A stretch of DNA of 64,000 bases from Pleurotus ostreatus/Saccharomyces cerevisiae fusant (lineage: Eukaryota > Opisthokonta): contig JAMQCK010000051.1 in NCBI GenBank assembly GCA_024196135.1, positions 59,824-123,823 on the forward strand, given 5' to 3'. The notes beneath the pieces were generated by a model, which worked only from the letters and a program-made list of their open reading frames with translations, was not told where the DNA came from and did no database searches. Positions within the stretch are counted from its first letter, which is position 1. Each line of letters begins with the position of its first letter. Below are positions 1-10,573 of this stretch, piece by piece. The position numbers and the translations under genes were made by a program.

Positions 1-1013
1 TAGGGTCGCCGTGACTGTTACTGCCTCTACGCTCGCGATTATCCTGCGAGTCGTCCTCGTCGTCTTGATCATCGCGAGGTCCGGCTACACGACGTGCACG
101 CTTCGCAGGACGTACGTCTTCCTCGTGGGCATCCTCTTCGTCTTCGTCATCATCTTGCACGTACTCAGCGCCGCCAAAGTCCGCTGGACCAAGGGTGTCG
201 GTCTCTCCGCGGTACTGCGAGCACAACTGTTAGCCGTTGAATCATTTTCCTCACGATCGGCCTCGCACCTTTGTCTGGCGTTGGACGATACGGTCAATGT
301 TGGAGGAGGCGTATTGATATAGCTTGACTCTGTGGTTCGGGCGTTCCTCTGGAGATTGGGCCGATAGGCGTTTAGGTGAATGGTGATCGGAAATGAGTGG
401 AAGTCAACATGTGCGCGTTGGCGGGTTTGTAGGGGGCGTGGGAAGGTGGGGAAGGAAGGTCAGCGGCAGCTCATAGTCAACGAGCTGGTCAACGCACCAA
501 AGATGATGACTGCTATATCGACACTGCACAGTACGCCGAGTTCGTAGGCCTTCTTCAAGAGGCCTGCTTTGCGCTATAGGGGGAATGAGCATGCTGACCA
601 ATTGAGGTCGACGGCGAGCGGAGGGACGTTCGAGGACGCGGTAAGCGGGGAGATGGGGGTAGGAGGAGAACAAGAGCTGCTGGAAGGAGAACAAGGGCGC
701 GGCGTGGGTCCAAATACACGTCCTGCGCACGCCAAGGCTTGGCTTGGCACCCGTAAAAATAGGACCCCTCCCCCCTTCTCCCTCTCCCTTCATCTCGCCC
801 GTACTCGCCCTCCTCCCCAAACTGCCTCCAGCGCGCCCTCCCCGACCCCCTCCTCGCCCTGCCGCCATTTCGCGAGGCTCACCTTTTGCAGCGTTACGCT
901 GCGGTTGCGTTCGTTCTGCACGCGGGCACCATAATTAGCGCACTTCCTCTTGGCACCGCGCCCAGGAGGGCACTTGCCTTGATGGGTTCAATAGCAATCT
1001 TGCGACGTCCCAT
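1..1013 (-). CDS. MADS-box transcription factor, Rlm1/SRF-like (5' part; 3' end outside window)
   Basis: Predicted exons, in transcript order: 1013-978, 915-883, 573-498, 348-269 and 214 to the edge; all phases join cleanly. Exon 1 gives [12 protein letters not shown], exon 2 [11 protein letters not shown] and exon 3 [19 protein letters not shown] followed by IAVIIFG. Together these form a complete MADS DNA-binding and dimerisation domain. After it come a conserved fungal segment ([20 protein letters not shown], then [13 protein letters not shown]) and an acidic tail with the basic stretch PAKRARR, a possible nuclear signal. Fungal proteins of this type (Rlm1/Smp1) are nuclear regulators, often under cell-wall-integrity MAP kinase control. 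Oddities are a GC-AG first intron (AAG|GCAAGT) and a 33-nt second exon. Whether it regulates the neighbouring peptide cluster is unknown. Confidence 0.88.
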
Positions 1014-1943
1014 GGCGGGCTCTGGGGGCGGGGAAAGCGGGAGACGACGGGGGGAACGTTGAGCGTTGCTCTGAAAAGAGAACGCCTACGGTGACGGCGG
1101 CGGAGGGTAACCGGTCGGCATCCCGGCACGCTGCGGACTCGCACGAGCGCCCTTCCACGCGACGCTCGCGTGCGGCACCGCCCCCGCTTCACTGTCCCCT
1201 CCGACGACTCAATGCATGTCTCTTCTGCGACGACTTCTGTGCGCTCAAGATCCCTTATGTATACCCTTTTGAATGAGACTGAGACTGCCGCTCAACCGTC
1301 TTGGACCGTCTTTGAATATTTATCTGAGGCGACTTTTCGGGACCAGCCTCTCCGGATCTCCCTCCCCATCACGGGCGTTGGCGAATATAGCATCCCCGCT
1401 TCCACGGTCCTACACGGACTCCGAGGAGGCGCAGCTTGGTCGCAGCGCTCTTCGTCCTCTCCATGGTACGTACTGAGCTTTATATACCCCCGCAGCACTC
1501 GAGCTACTGTCATGAGTCGGAGCATCGCTCAGGGCCATGGAGCTTCTTGTCTATACTTACCAGAAAGACTGCCTGCATCGCCGCCTCGATTGAGGGCTTT
1601 ATGTGGGATGGAAAGACTCGCTGGCTCTTCGCCCGTCTTTGCCCCTCTTCCTTTCACCGACGCTTGACAGGCGGCCGTTCTTCTCAACACCAGCGGCGGT
1701 ATGGGGTAGAGAGAGGGTATTCATTCCTTCTCATGCACTTGAGGGCCGGGCACACGTCGGGCTCAGGACGGAGGGAACCACCTGGACGAGTGACACTGAC
1801 AGTGCATGGTCACGTGCGCGTCACAGTTCAACTTCGACGTCACACGGGAAATTCCGAATAGTATTTGCGGGCGCTCGTTCGAGGGAGGTTAGGACAGGCA
1901 GAACGACGCGAGAGCACAGAAGATAATGTGTCTTTATATCGAG
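1014..1943. other. Intergenic, between MADS-box start and UstYa gene end
   Basis: This holds the upstream region of the minus-strand MADS-box gene and the 3' flank of the first UstYa gene. Open frames exist on both strands but show no domain, signal peptide or convincing splice structure. I see no gene here. Confidence 0.5.
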
Positions 1944-3035
1944 CTAGCCTACAAAGTCAAGATACTCCTGCGCCGAGTGGAAGACAGGAGGGTGTGGTAA
2001 ATCATTCTCAATGCGCTGTGTGAAGTTCATTGGCTGCGGTGCCGCTCGCTCGCGCGCCCACTCCCTGAGCTTGTCAAAGTTGCGGCACGAGTGTGCAACG
2101 TTGACGCGGCCGACAAGACCCTGGTAGTGCTCGGACCACTGCCAGACGTTGACCGAGATATCGGACGCGCACCTGAAGAGCAAGTCAGATCAGGGAATCC
2201 GAAGGGAAACGGGAGAGAGTCGGAAGGTATGCATGCCTCGGAATGCGGAAATTACAGATATCACGTACATAAGAGACTGCCGAATCGAGTCGACGCAGTG
2301 ATTGAGGTGCTCGAACTCAAGAAGGTCCTCCCGGATGACGGGCTTGTAGCGCTCGGGGCTGAGGCTCATGCGCAGATAATTCTAAAAAGGCGTCAAATGT
2401 GATTCGCTCTACGCTCGACCCGACAGCGTAGCTCACCAGGCAATGCAGCTGATGGAAGACATCGAGCTGCCCGAGATAAAGTCCTTCCTTTGCGTATTTG
2501 GGCACCGGGTATGTGCGATTGGGCAGGCGAACGGCGTGCTCGCGCGGCATCATGAAGACGGAGGCTGGGAGAGAGTCAGCGTGAATTGCAGGTGCATGAA
2601 GTGGCTTGGGGTCTGCGGGTAGAAGCAGCGTACGCGGGATATAGAGGTCGCTCCAGAGCTGGTCAGCCTCATCGGATAGTGCTTGGTAGGGTGACTTGTG
2701 TTCCGTGCCCGCGCGAAAGGTGATAAGCTCGTCCTCCAGGGCTTCTTCAGCAGGCGCTACGAGGTGATCGGCGACAAAGAAGGATGTGCGAAAAGGTCAT
2801 TCTCACAGTATAGGAAGTGAGTGCTGCCGGGAGAAGGGTGAGGGCGTGGAGCTGGACGGCGCAGGAGGAGAACGACGATGGCCACGAATTGCAGGAAGAT
2901 GACGAGGGGCATTAGTCTTGCGCGCCATCTCTGCCAGAGGTCGCGCGTGCGCGCTGGTGAGTGCAAAGCATGATGCTCCAGGTCGTCCGCATCTTCCATC
3001 GCCACCACGGGGACATACCCCTCCTTGTCGCACAT
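1944..3035 (-). CDS. UstYa-family (DUF3328) oxidase-like protein, copy 1
   Basis: Exons 3035-2807, 2756-2634, 2564-2437, 2381-2269 and 2172-1944 join in phase to about 273 residues, normal for the family. The order is a cytosolic N-terminus (MCDKEGYVPVV), one membrane helix (LMPLVIFLQFVAIVVLLLRR), then FLYSPAEEALEDEL and a lumenal domain. Both family motifs are intact: HQLHC in LDVFHQLHCL and HLNHC in EFEHLNHCVDSIRQSLMC. UstYa-type proteins are membrane-anchored oxidases that cyclise or oxidise peptides in fungal RiPP pathways such as ustiloxin, phomopsin and victorin; some act in other pathways. It is divergent from precursor gene A, with 739 bp between the two starts. The substrate is inferred from context, not shown. 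Confidence 0.9.
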
Positions 3036-3774
3036 TGTCGTAAGGTCGGCGCGAGGAAAAGGGAGGGAAGGCGAAGGCGAGGGGACAAAAGGTCGCCAGA
3101 TCACTTGTGTGTACCCTTTGTGTACTAGTGAAGCAATTACAACGTCATCCGATCCCGCGCGTAGTAGATGTAAAGACATCTTCTGGGGAGGTGCTGAGAG
3201 TTGAGGAGAGACCGCTGGTGATTGTGCAGGGCCTTTCTTTGGAAGCGGAAGAAGCACCACTTACATCGTTGCCGCAAGCCATAGTACGAGACGGTGCTCG
3301 ATCGGCAGCCTTAGACGAGCGAGAAACGCCTGCATGACGCTTGGAAGCCCGTAATCGAGGCTATCCGCTCCGTATATGGGCATTCGCTTATCTCTAGCTG
3401 CGTCCTTGTAAGAGCCAGGCCGTCGCATAACGTCCACCGGGGGTGCTTAGTCTCTCGTTTGCACAGCAGTTCTCCAGAGAATACGTGGAGTAGCGGCGAG
3501 CTGCTGCATCGTGAATATCGACTCGGGAATAGTTGACACCAAGGCATACGTGACTGCGGGGTATGGTGCCGATCGTGAGTATCGTACCCGTGGGTATGAA
3601 CGCATGAGAAGGACTTCCACCCTTCCATTGCATGGATCGTCGTAGGGGCCGATAGAGACAAGCGTCCGATGCAGCAAAAAATCGCATTGTCGAATGGCAC
3701 AACGGCTATAAAAGCCTTGAAGAAAATGGGTGGAGTCAGCCCCGCCGCACAGCAAAGTATCACTTACAGCCATA
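3036..3774. promoter_or_regulatory. Divergent promoter between UstYa copy 1 and precursor A
   Basis: The two genes are transcribed away from each other. A clear TATA box (GGCTATAAAAGCC) lies at about 3704-3716, about 60 bp before the start codon of precursor A. No coding signal is seen in between. A shared promoter would fit co-expression of oxidase and precursor, which is an inference. Confidence 0.6.
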
Positions 3775-4092
3775 ATGAAGCTCTCCCTACTTTTCGCGTC
3801 TCTCGCTATCGCTGCCTTCGCCGTGATGGCAGCGCCGGTCACGGTGGTCAGTGCAAACGACTCTGACCTGCAATATCTGCGTTGTTGATGCTCATTATTG
3901 TAGGAGCGCAGCTCTGATGTATCGAATGTGGTTCCGGAGGAGGGGGCCATTGCACCTATACCCTTGTTTGTCTGGTCTTTTGAGGATGTAAGTTATTTAT
4001 CTCGAAAAAATCGATCATGCACACTGATGAAAATTGGCGTACAGAAGCGCAGCGATGATGTATCTGCAGTGTCTTCGAAGAAGGGGATGTAA
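3775..4092 (+). CDS. Candidate Kex2-processed RiPP precursor A
   Basis: Exons 3775-3846, 3904-3987 and 4045-4092, with phase-0 introns of 57 bp each. Exon 1 is a signal peptide (MKLSLLFASLAIAAFAVMAA, then PVTV). Exon 2 starts ERSSDV and ends VWSFED immediately before GTAAGT. Exon 3 starts KRSDDV right after CAG and stops at TAA after 15 codons. This gives a 67-residue secreted product with one good Lys-Arg site at an exon junction. No homologue is recognised; the call rests on architecture shared with genes B-F. In frame past the stop there are further decayed units, so the gene may once have been longer. It lies between the two UstYa genes. Confidence 0.65.
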
Positions 4093-4295
4093 ACACCTCC
4101 TTGCCTCCACAACCGGGCCTTTGAGTACGTGAGACTGATAATATTGAAGGTCGACTGTGTCCACTGATTGCACCTGGCATGCAGAAGCGCGAGGAGAATG
4201 GAGGAAGGCCTGGCAGTCAGAGCCTGCACTTAGTCTGTGATATAGTATCGATGGATCCAGAATAGCGCGCACGATGAATCTGCGTGGGAGTTGGT
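4093..4295 (+). pseudogene. Decayed repeat units downstream of precursor A
   Basis: After the TAA at 4090-4092 the same frame stays open for 12 codons to 4128 and ends ...RAFEY directly before GTGAGA, where a unit exon should end. The next CAG (4182-4184) is followed by a unit starting KREENGG and reading to a stop. A further CAG at about 4259 precedes a short segment ending SAWEL before GTAAAA. The spacing and borders match the unit exons of the intact genes, so this looks like a tail lost through a premature stop. Alternative splicing that skips the stop-bearing exon is possible. Confidence 0.45.
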
Positions 4296-4552
4296 AAAAT
4301 ATGACTGCTTTGACACTCGTGGACGTTTGCGAGAGATGGAGAGTTGAAGCTTCGCGCGCGGAACGAGCATCGGATGATCAAACAGGAGAGTCGGATACTA
4401 TTCTGGGTCACAAGTCGCGTAAATCATCATTCACGCAACTGGGCACGGTGCTTCCGACGGGCATCATGAAGAGTCAGATGTATTGATTTTCAGCGCTGTC
4501 AGACGCTGGAGAAAAACCATCAGCAGATCGTATGTCTCGCGGCGCGAGTCAC

Positions 4553-5566
4553 TCACTCCGCTGCGGAATGAAGAATGGGCGGGTACGGCAAGTCATTCTC
4601 TACGTGCACAAACTCGTCGAAGGGCATCTCGGGCGCGAGTCGCTCGCGCACCCAATCCTTGATCTTGTTGAAGTTGCGGCAGGAGTGCGCGACGTTGACG
4701 CGCCCCGCGACGGCTTGGTAATGCTCAGACCACTGCCAGACGTTCACGGAGACGTCGGCGGAGCACCTATGACCCAGCGTTAGCGATCGAGGCCAGCAGA
4801 AGACGAAGAAGTACGCGCATAAGTGACTGCCGGATCGAGTCCACGCAGTGGCTGAGGTGCTCATATTCGAGCAGGTCGTGCCGGATTAGGGGCTTGTACC
4901 GCTCGGGGCTAAGGCTCATGCGGAGGTAATTCTAGTAAATCGATCGTCAGACAACGTACGCGAGCGGCCGACACGGAGAGGGACTGACCAAGCAATGGAT
5001 CTGATGGAAAACGTCGAGGTGCGCGAGGTAGTTCCCCTCTGGCGCATCGCGCGTTACGGGATGGGTCCGGTTAGGAAGGCGTGCGGCCACGTCGCGCGGG
5101 ATCATGAAGATGGATGCTACGAAGAAGGTCAAGTCAGTACGAGAAGCTGATGCACTCATCGGGCACGTACGAGTGTAGAGGTCTTCCCAGGCCTCGTCTG
5201 CTTCGTCCGTGAGCTGCTGGTAGAGGGTCTTGTGCTCAGTCCCCGCGCGGAAGACGACGAGTTCGTCCTCAAGTATGTGGTTGGCGGGAGCTATCGCGCA
5301 GATGAGCAATGGCTAGGAGAAACTAGACGAGTGAACTCACAAAAGAGGAAGTTCGCGCTGCCAGGAGACCGTCGCTCGGATGCGGGACGCAGGAAGAGAG
5401 CGATAATGGCCGCCGTCTCCAGAACAACGATGAGAGCCAATGTTCCGACACCCCAGCTGCGCCAGACGCGCTTCAGGCGTGATGGTTGGGGCCCGAGATG
5501 CTGCTCGACGTCGTCCAATGCGTCGATGGCGCTGGCCAGAGGCACATATTCTTCTGAGAAGCCCAT
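4553..5566 (-). CDS. UstYa-family (DUF3328) oxidase-like protein, copy 2
   Basis: The start MGFSEEYVPLASAIDAL is followed by a membrane helix (GTLALIVVLETAAIIALFL), then FLFSPANHILEDEL across the first intron (donor at 5340). Next come FMIPRDVAARLPNRT and the two motifs HQIHC and HLSHC, and the protein ends ENDLPYPPILHSAAE. The same five-exon structure as copy 1 and close similarity throughout (for example SVNVWQWSEHYQ in both) mark it as a paralogue. It lacks the last six residues of copy 1. It is divergent from precursor B, with 711 bp between starts. The role is as for copy 1; two copies may mean two reactions or two substrates. Confidence 0.9.
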
Positions 5567-6277
5567 GGTGAACAGGAAATGCGAGTCGCCTAGAGGCCTG
5601 CAGATGCGGATGATAAGACGACAAGGATACGAGTGCGCCTCCCTATCCCCGGCAGTACCCTGGTCTTTCAGGCGGTACCGAATTAGCGCGCGCAGTCCGT
5701 ACTTACAGGACAGGGCCTCAAGTGCAGACCGCGCTATGGCCACAACGGGATGGTCACGAGTCGCCCTGTAGCGCTTGCGGCGGCGCCTGAAGCTGCTATA
5801 CTCTGACCGCTCGGACGTCAGAGATACAGCGAGCCAGCGCACCAATGACTTCGGGAGACTCCCGCGGGAGGGAGCGGGAACTAGAGTACGAAAATCGGTG
5901 CTGCGCGAGCTCATGCCTTGGGTGGAAGAGGTGATCCTGAGACGGTTCAGTGACTTACCATCGGCCCGCTGTCAGTCGGGCAACTCGTCGGAATTGAGTC
6001 GCTGCTTCGAGGCCCTGCGGAATTGGCGCATATAGCCGGTAAGAGTACATGTGCAATGTCCATATGCGGGAAATCTTTCCGAGATAAGGTGAGGCGCACG
6101 TCGGTCACAAGTCAACAAGCCACTTGCGAGATGTACTCCCATTTCGGGAAGGAGGAATTTCCTCTACCCCAACGTCGAAGTACACGTGTGCGCTGTATAA
6201 AGGTAATCACCAGCGCAGACTGAGAAGCATCCTGAAGCGCACCTCCGAGACCATTGAGAATGCCATCGACCCCAGTA
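5567..6277. promoter_or_regulatory. Divergent promoter between UstYa copy 2 and precursor B
   Basis: Intergenic DNA between two outward-facing genes. A TATA-like box (TGTATAAAGG) at about 6194-6203 lies about 80 bp before the start codon of precursor B. No coding signal is seen. Confidence 0.5.
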
Positions 6278-6764
6278 ATGAAGCTCTTCTCTCTGATAAT
6301 AATGTCTTTAGCTTTAGTGCGCTGCGCGCTGGCTGCTCCTGCGAAGCAGGTGGGTGCAAACTTTTACGCACCGGTAGAGGCTGAATACAGGACCCAGCAT
6401 GAGAACGCGGGCGAGGATTTGCCTAGCATGTTTCGCTTCTGGGCGGCAGACGAGGTAAGCATGCGGGGGATAAGTCTCGGTCGCATCGCTTACAAGTCGT
6501 TGGATAGAAGCGCAGCGTAGACCTCCCCAGCGAGAATCCTGCAGAGATATCCGTGAGTAAGGAATCAGTATTCAATGTCTCCACTTACATTTCGGGATGG
6601 CGTAGAAGCGCACGGACGACTGTGGCGCTGATTTACGCAAGGCTTGGGCAGTGGAAGACGTATGTTTTCGCAAGACCGCCGCATCCATCGGGTACACTGA
6701 CCGTACACCGACCACGCAGAAACGCGGCGAAGGCGTTGCAGATTGCAGCATTCCCAAAGCGTAG
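6278..6764 (+). CDS. Candidate Kex2-processed RiPP precursor B
   Basis: Exons 6278-6454, 6508-6552, 6606-6659 and 6720-6764; every intron is phase 0. The 59-residue first exon has a signal peptide (MKLFSLIIMSLALVRCALAA) and a first unit ending FRFWAADE before GTAAGC. The next exons are KRSVDLPSENPAEIS, KRTDDCGADLRKAWAVED and KRGEGVADCSIPKA followed by a stop, giving 106 residues. Three Lys-Arg pairs sit exactly at exon starts. Two Cys residues occur late in the protein. No homologue is recognised. A GTGGGT...GGTAG stretch inside exon 1 could mimic an intron but is only 28 nt and would break the frame. Confidence 0.75.
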
Positions 6765-7448
6765 AGGCAGGCGTTAGAATATGACGAGTTATGGCGTAGC
6801 CCTCGCCCACAGTCGTCTGCTGTTACGGTCCATTGACACACTGCGGAGATCCCGGGAAGGCGCGAGTCTGTCGCCTTAAATCGCAAGTTGACTATATTTG
6901 TGGAATGGATATCATGAGCTTGTTTGCGTTGTCTGTGGCGGCGGGAGTTGGGTCGAAATCGCTGGCTTTCAGTATCTGGGGTTGGCATTCACTCGGATGC
7001 AGAAGTCAAGCGCGTACAACGTGAAGAACCAACTGTATGGGGAGAGGAGGCGGTAGGCAATGGTCATCAGAACTTCGAGACGCGCATGACTTACTACGGC
7101 CGGTGCGAGTTCGTGGTCAACGCTAGATGGCAACGTTGCGTCCCAGCAGCGTCTTGCTGTCAACCACCTGTCCCTCCGGCGGGGCGCTCTGGGTATCTTT
7201 GAAGTCGCAGGACGTGTAGCAAGCACACGTGCGCGCCAGAAGGCGGCCAACTGGAGGGAGACGCAAGGTTGGACGACCATAAAGCCAGCCAGTACGGACG
7301 GTAAGCGTAATCGAGGTCTTCTATGCACTCGAAGAGTCCGGGGTTCGTCCCTTGATGGTGGGCGATGCAGAGGATATATAGGCCCAAGTCGCAGTCCGAG
7401 TTCAGCTTCTGCGTGTCTTCGCATTAACACAAACCTCACCTCAATACG
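6765..7448. other. Intergenic, precursor B to precursor C
   Basis: No gene is supported here. A TATA box (GGATATATA) at 7372-7380 lies about 70 bp before the start of precursor C. Open frames on the minus strand show no recognisable domain. Confidence 0.5.
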
Positions 7449-7797
7449 ATGAACTTTCTCTTCATGATTATTCTGTGGGGGACGGTCGGCGTCGTGCTAG
7501 CGGCCTCTCTCAAGCAGGTACGAGACATGCAGAGCACGGGTTCGCCAGTGTTGCTGATATCCTGTACAGTCGTATGGCGATAATCATACCCCAGCTGAGA
7601 AGACCATCAGAAACTCCGTAAGCGATGTCCTTGCGAATACGCGCACTTGATTGAAGATAGTATCTGCAGGACCACGAAGGCGCAGCCGCCGCCAGATTCT
7701 GGGCTAGCGAGGACGTGAGTGTATAACAGATCGCAGTTAAGTTCATCACCGAGGACTGGCGTTGCAGAGGCGCGAGCTGGGCGCAGATGAGGTGTGA
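7449..7797 (+). CDS. Candidate RiPP precursor C (degenerate dibasic sites)
   Basis: Exons 7449-7517, 7570-7617, 7670-7714 and 7768-7797, all joined in phase 0, giving 63 residues. Exon 1 is a hydrophobic signal (MNFLFMIILWGTVGVVLAAS). The following exons are SYGDNHTPAEKTIRNS, DHEGAAAARFWASED and RRELGADEV followed by a stop. The Trp-x-x-Glu-Asp end before a GTGAGT donor matches the other precursors. Only the last unit keeps a dibasic start (Arg-Arg), so this may be a decaying or differently processed family member. Confidence 0.6.
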
Positions 7798-8230
7798 TAT
7801 GCGCGCTACCACACCACCTTTAGGGTCATTCTTAAGAGGTGCTAAACTTAGCAGTAGTAGCAGTATTCTGCGGAGATATTCAGCTATATGATGATGGAGA
7901 AATTCGCCTTGCCTACACTGTGAGTAGCCATGTGCGCTCTTGCGTGCGCTTCACGATGTCATTTGAACAAATGTACGGACGGAGGCTCAGCGCCATTCCG
8001 TCCTTTAGTCACATACTGCAGTGACGAACAAATCCTTGCGTCAGGAGAACGCTGCGAGCGATGTGATCGTAAGTAGGAAAGATGGGAGGAGAACGAGACC
8101 GGACCCAAACCGGAGATTGCCGATCAGCACGCGAGCCGGATGATGTCCGGGTATCGTACCCGTGTCCAGCACGTATATAGCACAGAGAGGGCGCTGTCAC
8201 CTGTAGCGAAAGCTGGCCTGTCAGTGCTTA

Positions 8231-8447
8231 GCGACTAGATGGTAACAGCTGACGCTCACACGCACTTATTTATGCTATCCGAGCTCGATTTCCTTGTGAG
8301 GCGGAGCACAATGCTTTTTGAGTAGCACCCTGGATCGTTAGACCTGCGCCACCGATCCAGCACGCAGAGTACAAAAGCACACACTGATGGCTTGTTCACT
8401 CACCTCAACAACTGGTATACCGGCGGCAGGACCCATTACTCGTTACA
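8231..8447 (+). promoter_or_regulatory. Promoter of precursor D, duplicated upstream of F
   Basis: Three blocks are shared with the region before gene F in the same order: GCGACTAGA (8231), GCACCCTG-ATCGTT (about 8325) and GTACAAAAGC (about 8369, TATA position). The start codon follows about 80 bp after the last block. The shared blocks show that the duplication copied the promoter as well as the gene. Confidence 0.6.
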
Positions 8448-9305
8448 ATGCAGCTCTCCCTAGCCGTCACACTCGCTGTGGTCGCGACCAGCGTGCTCGC
8501 GGTCCCGTTGTTCGAAGTAAGCAGAATGGACAGGGTATTATGATAACAGTCGTCGAACAGCCCTGTTTACGCAACGGCGACCGCGAGCTGCTGATGAGGC
8601 GTCGAATTTGCAGAAGCGCGGTGAAGCCGTTGGAAGCGACGGAGAGGGATCGTTCTACCGGGCGTCGTGGGCAGTGGAGGATGTACGCAAGCTGGTCTCG
8701 CGGGCGAAGACGATCGCCGCACGTCGCTGATCAAGGTCGCCGAACCAACAGAAGCGCAGTGAAGTCGTCGAGAGTCGCGAGGAGGGGGCGATCAAGTATC
8801 CCACGTGGACCAAGGAGGACGTGAGTTTGCTTTATCCTACCTGCCCGATGTGACGGCTAACTCACGTTCGCAGAAACGCACTGACGACGCCCATTGGGCC
8901 GGTACGAACTGGGCACTGGAGGAAGTAGGCCGCAGCGGGCCGTCATTGTAACAACCTAGGATACTGAGTGACCATCCAGAAACGCACGACCGAGGGGCAC
9001 GCACTTGCCCATCAATGGGGTTACGAGGATGTGCGTGTGCTAACCTTGCCCGCTGCTGGCTCCGCATCACTCACTTTCAGTTCTCGTTGGTGCTGATAAC
9101 TTCCTAGTGGCGCGACAAAGAGTCAAACGTGCCCACCAACCACAAAGCCTGGGTTCTCGACCAGGTGAGAGTCGCGGACAGCGTTAACGTACAGGCCTAA
9201 TGAGTTTGACAGAAGCGCAGCGAAGTCGTTGGACGCGGCGGCGAAGAGGCGCTGTACGATCTGAGCGGTTTGGCGCAGGAAGGCGAGTGGTATGTGGCTA
9301 CGTGA
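8448..9305 (+). CDS. Candidate Kex2-processed RiPP precursor D (six units)
   Basis: Seven exons: 8448-8516, 8614-8682, 8752-8820, 8874-8924, 8980-9030, 9108-9164 and 9213-9305, all phase 0. Exon 1 is a signal peptide (MQLSLAVTLAVVATSVLAVP). Exons 2-7 each carry one unit: KRGEAV...ASWAVED, KRSEVV...PTWTKED, KRTDDAHWAGTNWALEE, KRTTEGHALAHQWGYED, WRDKESNVPTNHKAWVLDQ and KRSEVV...AQEGEWYVAT. Five of six start with Lys-Arg. The units differ in sequence, so several distinct peptides would be released. A GTATGT inside the last exon is a possible donor, but using it creates an immediate stop, so the protein ends nearby either way. Units 2 and 3 are close to those of F. Confidence 0.78.
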
Positions 9306-9646
9306 TTGCGGGGGTCGAGGTGCAACTAGCTTACACCGCACCCCTGAGACGCAGATTTCAGAACGATTGGGGAGGCGCCGGACCGAGGAAGCTGAATCCT
9401 GAGGGGCACAGAAGCTAGTCACAGGGGCGGTGGGGGCGCTTGCTAGAGAGATAAAGGGCGTGAATTAGCAGCCGAAGAGGATGACCCAATCTGAAGCAGC
9501 GTGCAGCATCTGACGGGTTGGTTCACCTGCAAGATCCGAGCGCCACCTGCGGCGTAGTATAAGAAGTCGATTGGAAGGCGCACTGAGGAAGGAGCGAGAC
9601 CTTGCTACGCAAGGCTGACCCTGCATGCCATCAGCCTCCTCTTGCC
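9306..9646. other. Intergenic, precursor D to precursor E
   Basis: It holds possible unused 3' exon-like sequence after a CAG near 9360 (reading NDWGGAGPRK) and a TATA-like TAGTATAAG at 9555-9563 for gene E. Otherwise I see nothing. Confidence 0.4.
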
Positions 9647-9947
9647 ATGAAGCTTTCGCTGGTAGCCATAGCATCGATTGTCGCCAGCATCGCATTCGCC
9701 GCGCCGATACATGCGCTCGACGGAACTCTTATGGTCTTTCTATCAGCGTTGGATGTTCACGAAGCTGAGGATACTGATAACTGTCGCAGAGGCGTGAGAA
9801 GGCGACGGAAGATTGGTACATGACCGTGTGCGGCTGGGCATACGAGGATGTGAGCGACTGCATGAGCTGGGGCAAGGAGCGAGGTTGACTATCTCGACGT
9901 AGAAGCGCCGGTCTAAGGAATGTCCTCCCCCTCCGGGGGTGGCCTGA
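9647..9947 (+). CDS. Candidate short RiPP precursor E
   Basis: Exons 9647-9733, 9790-9849 and 9903-9947, phase 0, 63 residues. Exon 1 is a signal peptide (MKLSLVAIASIVASIAFAAP) plus a short linker. Exon 2 starts RREKATED and ends VCGWAYED before GTGAGC. Exon 3 is KRRSKECPPPPGVA and a stop. Both later exons resemble the last two exons of F (CGWGVED, then KRRAGDCPPQLASDE), so E looks like the 3' part of an F-type gene with its own signal exon. The first donor (GTCTTT) is weak, so that junction is the least certain. Confidence 0.62.
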
Positions 9948-10376
9948 TGCGTCTGGACATCTGCTGAGCAGGGGAAATGACCTCGTGCTGCGTTCGTTGA
10001 CACGGGTGGAAGAAGGGGAGAAGGGACGGAATTACTTGTATACGTACCTGTCAAAGCTACCCCTATGGTTCTAGTCAGGCTGGATTAGGTATCGAGACAG
10101 CGCAAGAGTTTGGTGAGTATAGTTTCCAATCGGATGCTCAACGTATCACCTCATTGCACCTCGATTCCTCAACGTGCGTTGCAGCCGCACCTACGCCGTC
10201 TCTTTAGTTACAGTCTTCGGTCATAGCGTACGACTGACTCACTGGACAGTTGTCGCTGGAGCGAGGGGCTGAACGCTGGATTAGATCATCGCTGTCGTTC
10301 TACGTGCTCGGCTCCGGCACATCTCGCGCAGAGAGAGGCCCACTACCCGCAGTAAGAGCCGGCCTGACGAACCTGA
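9948..10376. other. Intergenic, precursor E to promoter of F
   Basis: No coding or RNA signal is recognised in this stretch. Confidence 0.4.
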
Positions 10377-10573
10377 GCGACTAGACAATAGCAGGTGATG
10401 CTCAGGGAGTACACCAATATATTTACTATCTAGCTTCTGTTCCTCGGCAGGCAGGACATGAGTTCTGTGTATTGGCACCCTGAATCGTTTTGCCGGCGAC
10501 ACCCAGTCAGCATACGGTACAAAAGCTCGCAACCAGGCTACCTCCGCTCACCTCACAGGCAGCTTGTCATGCG
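10377..10573 (+). promoter_or_regulatory. Promoter of precursor F
   Basis: It carries GCGACTAGA (10377-10385), GCACCCTGAATCGTT (about 10479) and TACAAAAG (about 10518), in the same order as before gene D. The last element lies about 55 bp before the start codon. Confidence 0.6.

Noticed and set aside
404..934. Overlapping open frames with Pro/Gly/Arg-rich products
   Set aside because: They fall in introns and exons of the MADS-box gene; the C-rich run at 765-860 lies in its second intron.
6350..6380. GTGGGT...GGTAG as a possible intron in precursor B
   Set aside because: Only 28 nt, and removal would break the frame that leads into the expected unit ending FRFWAADE.
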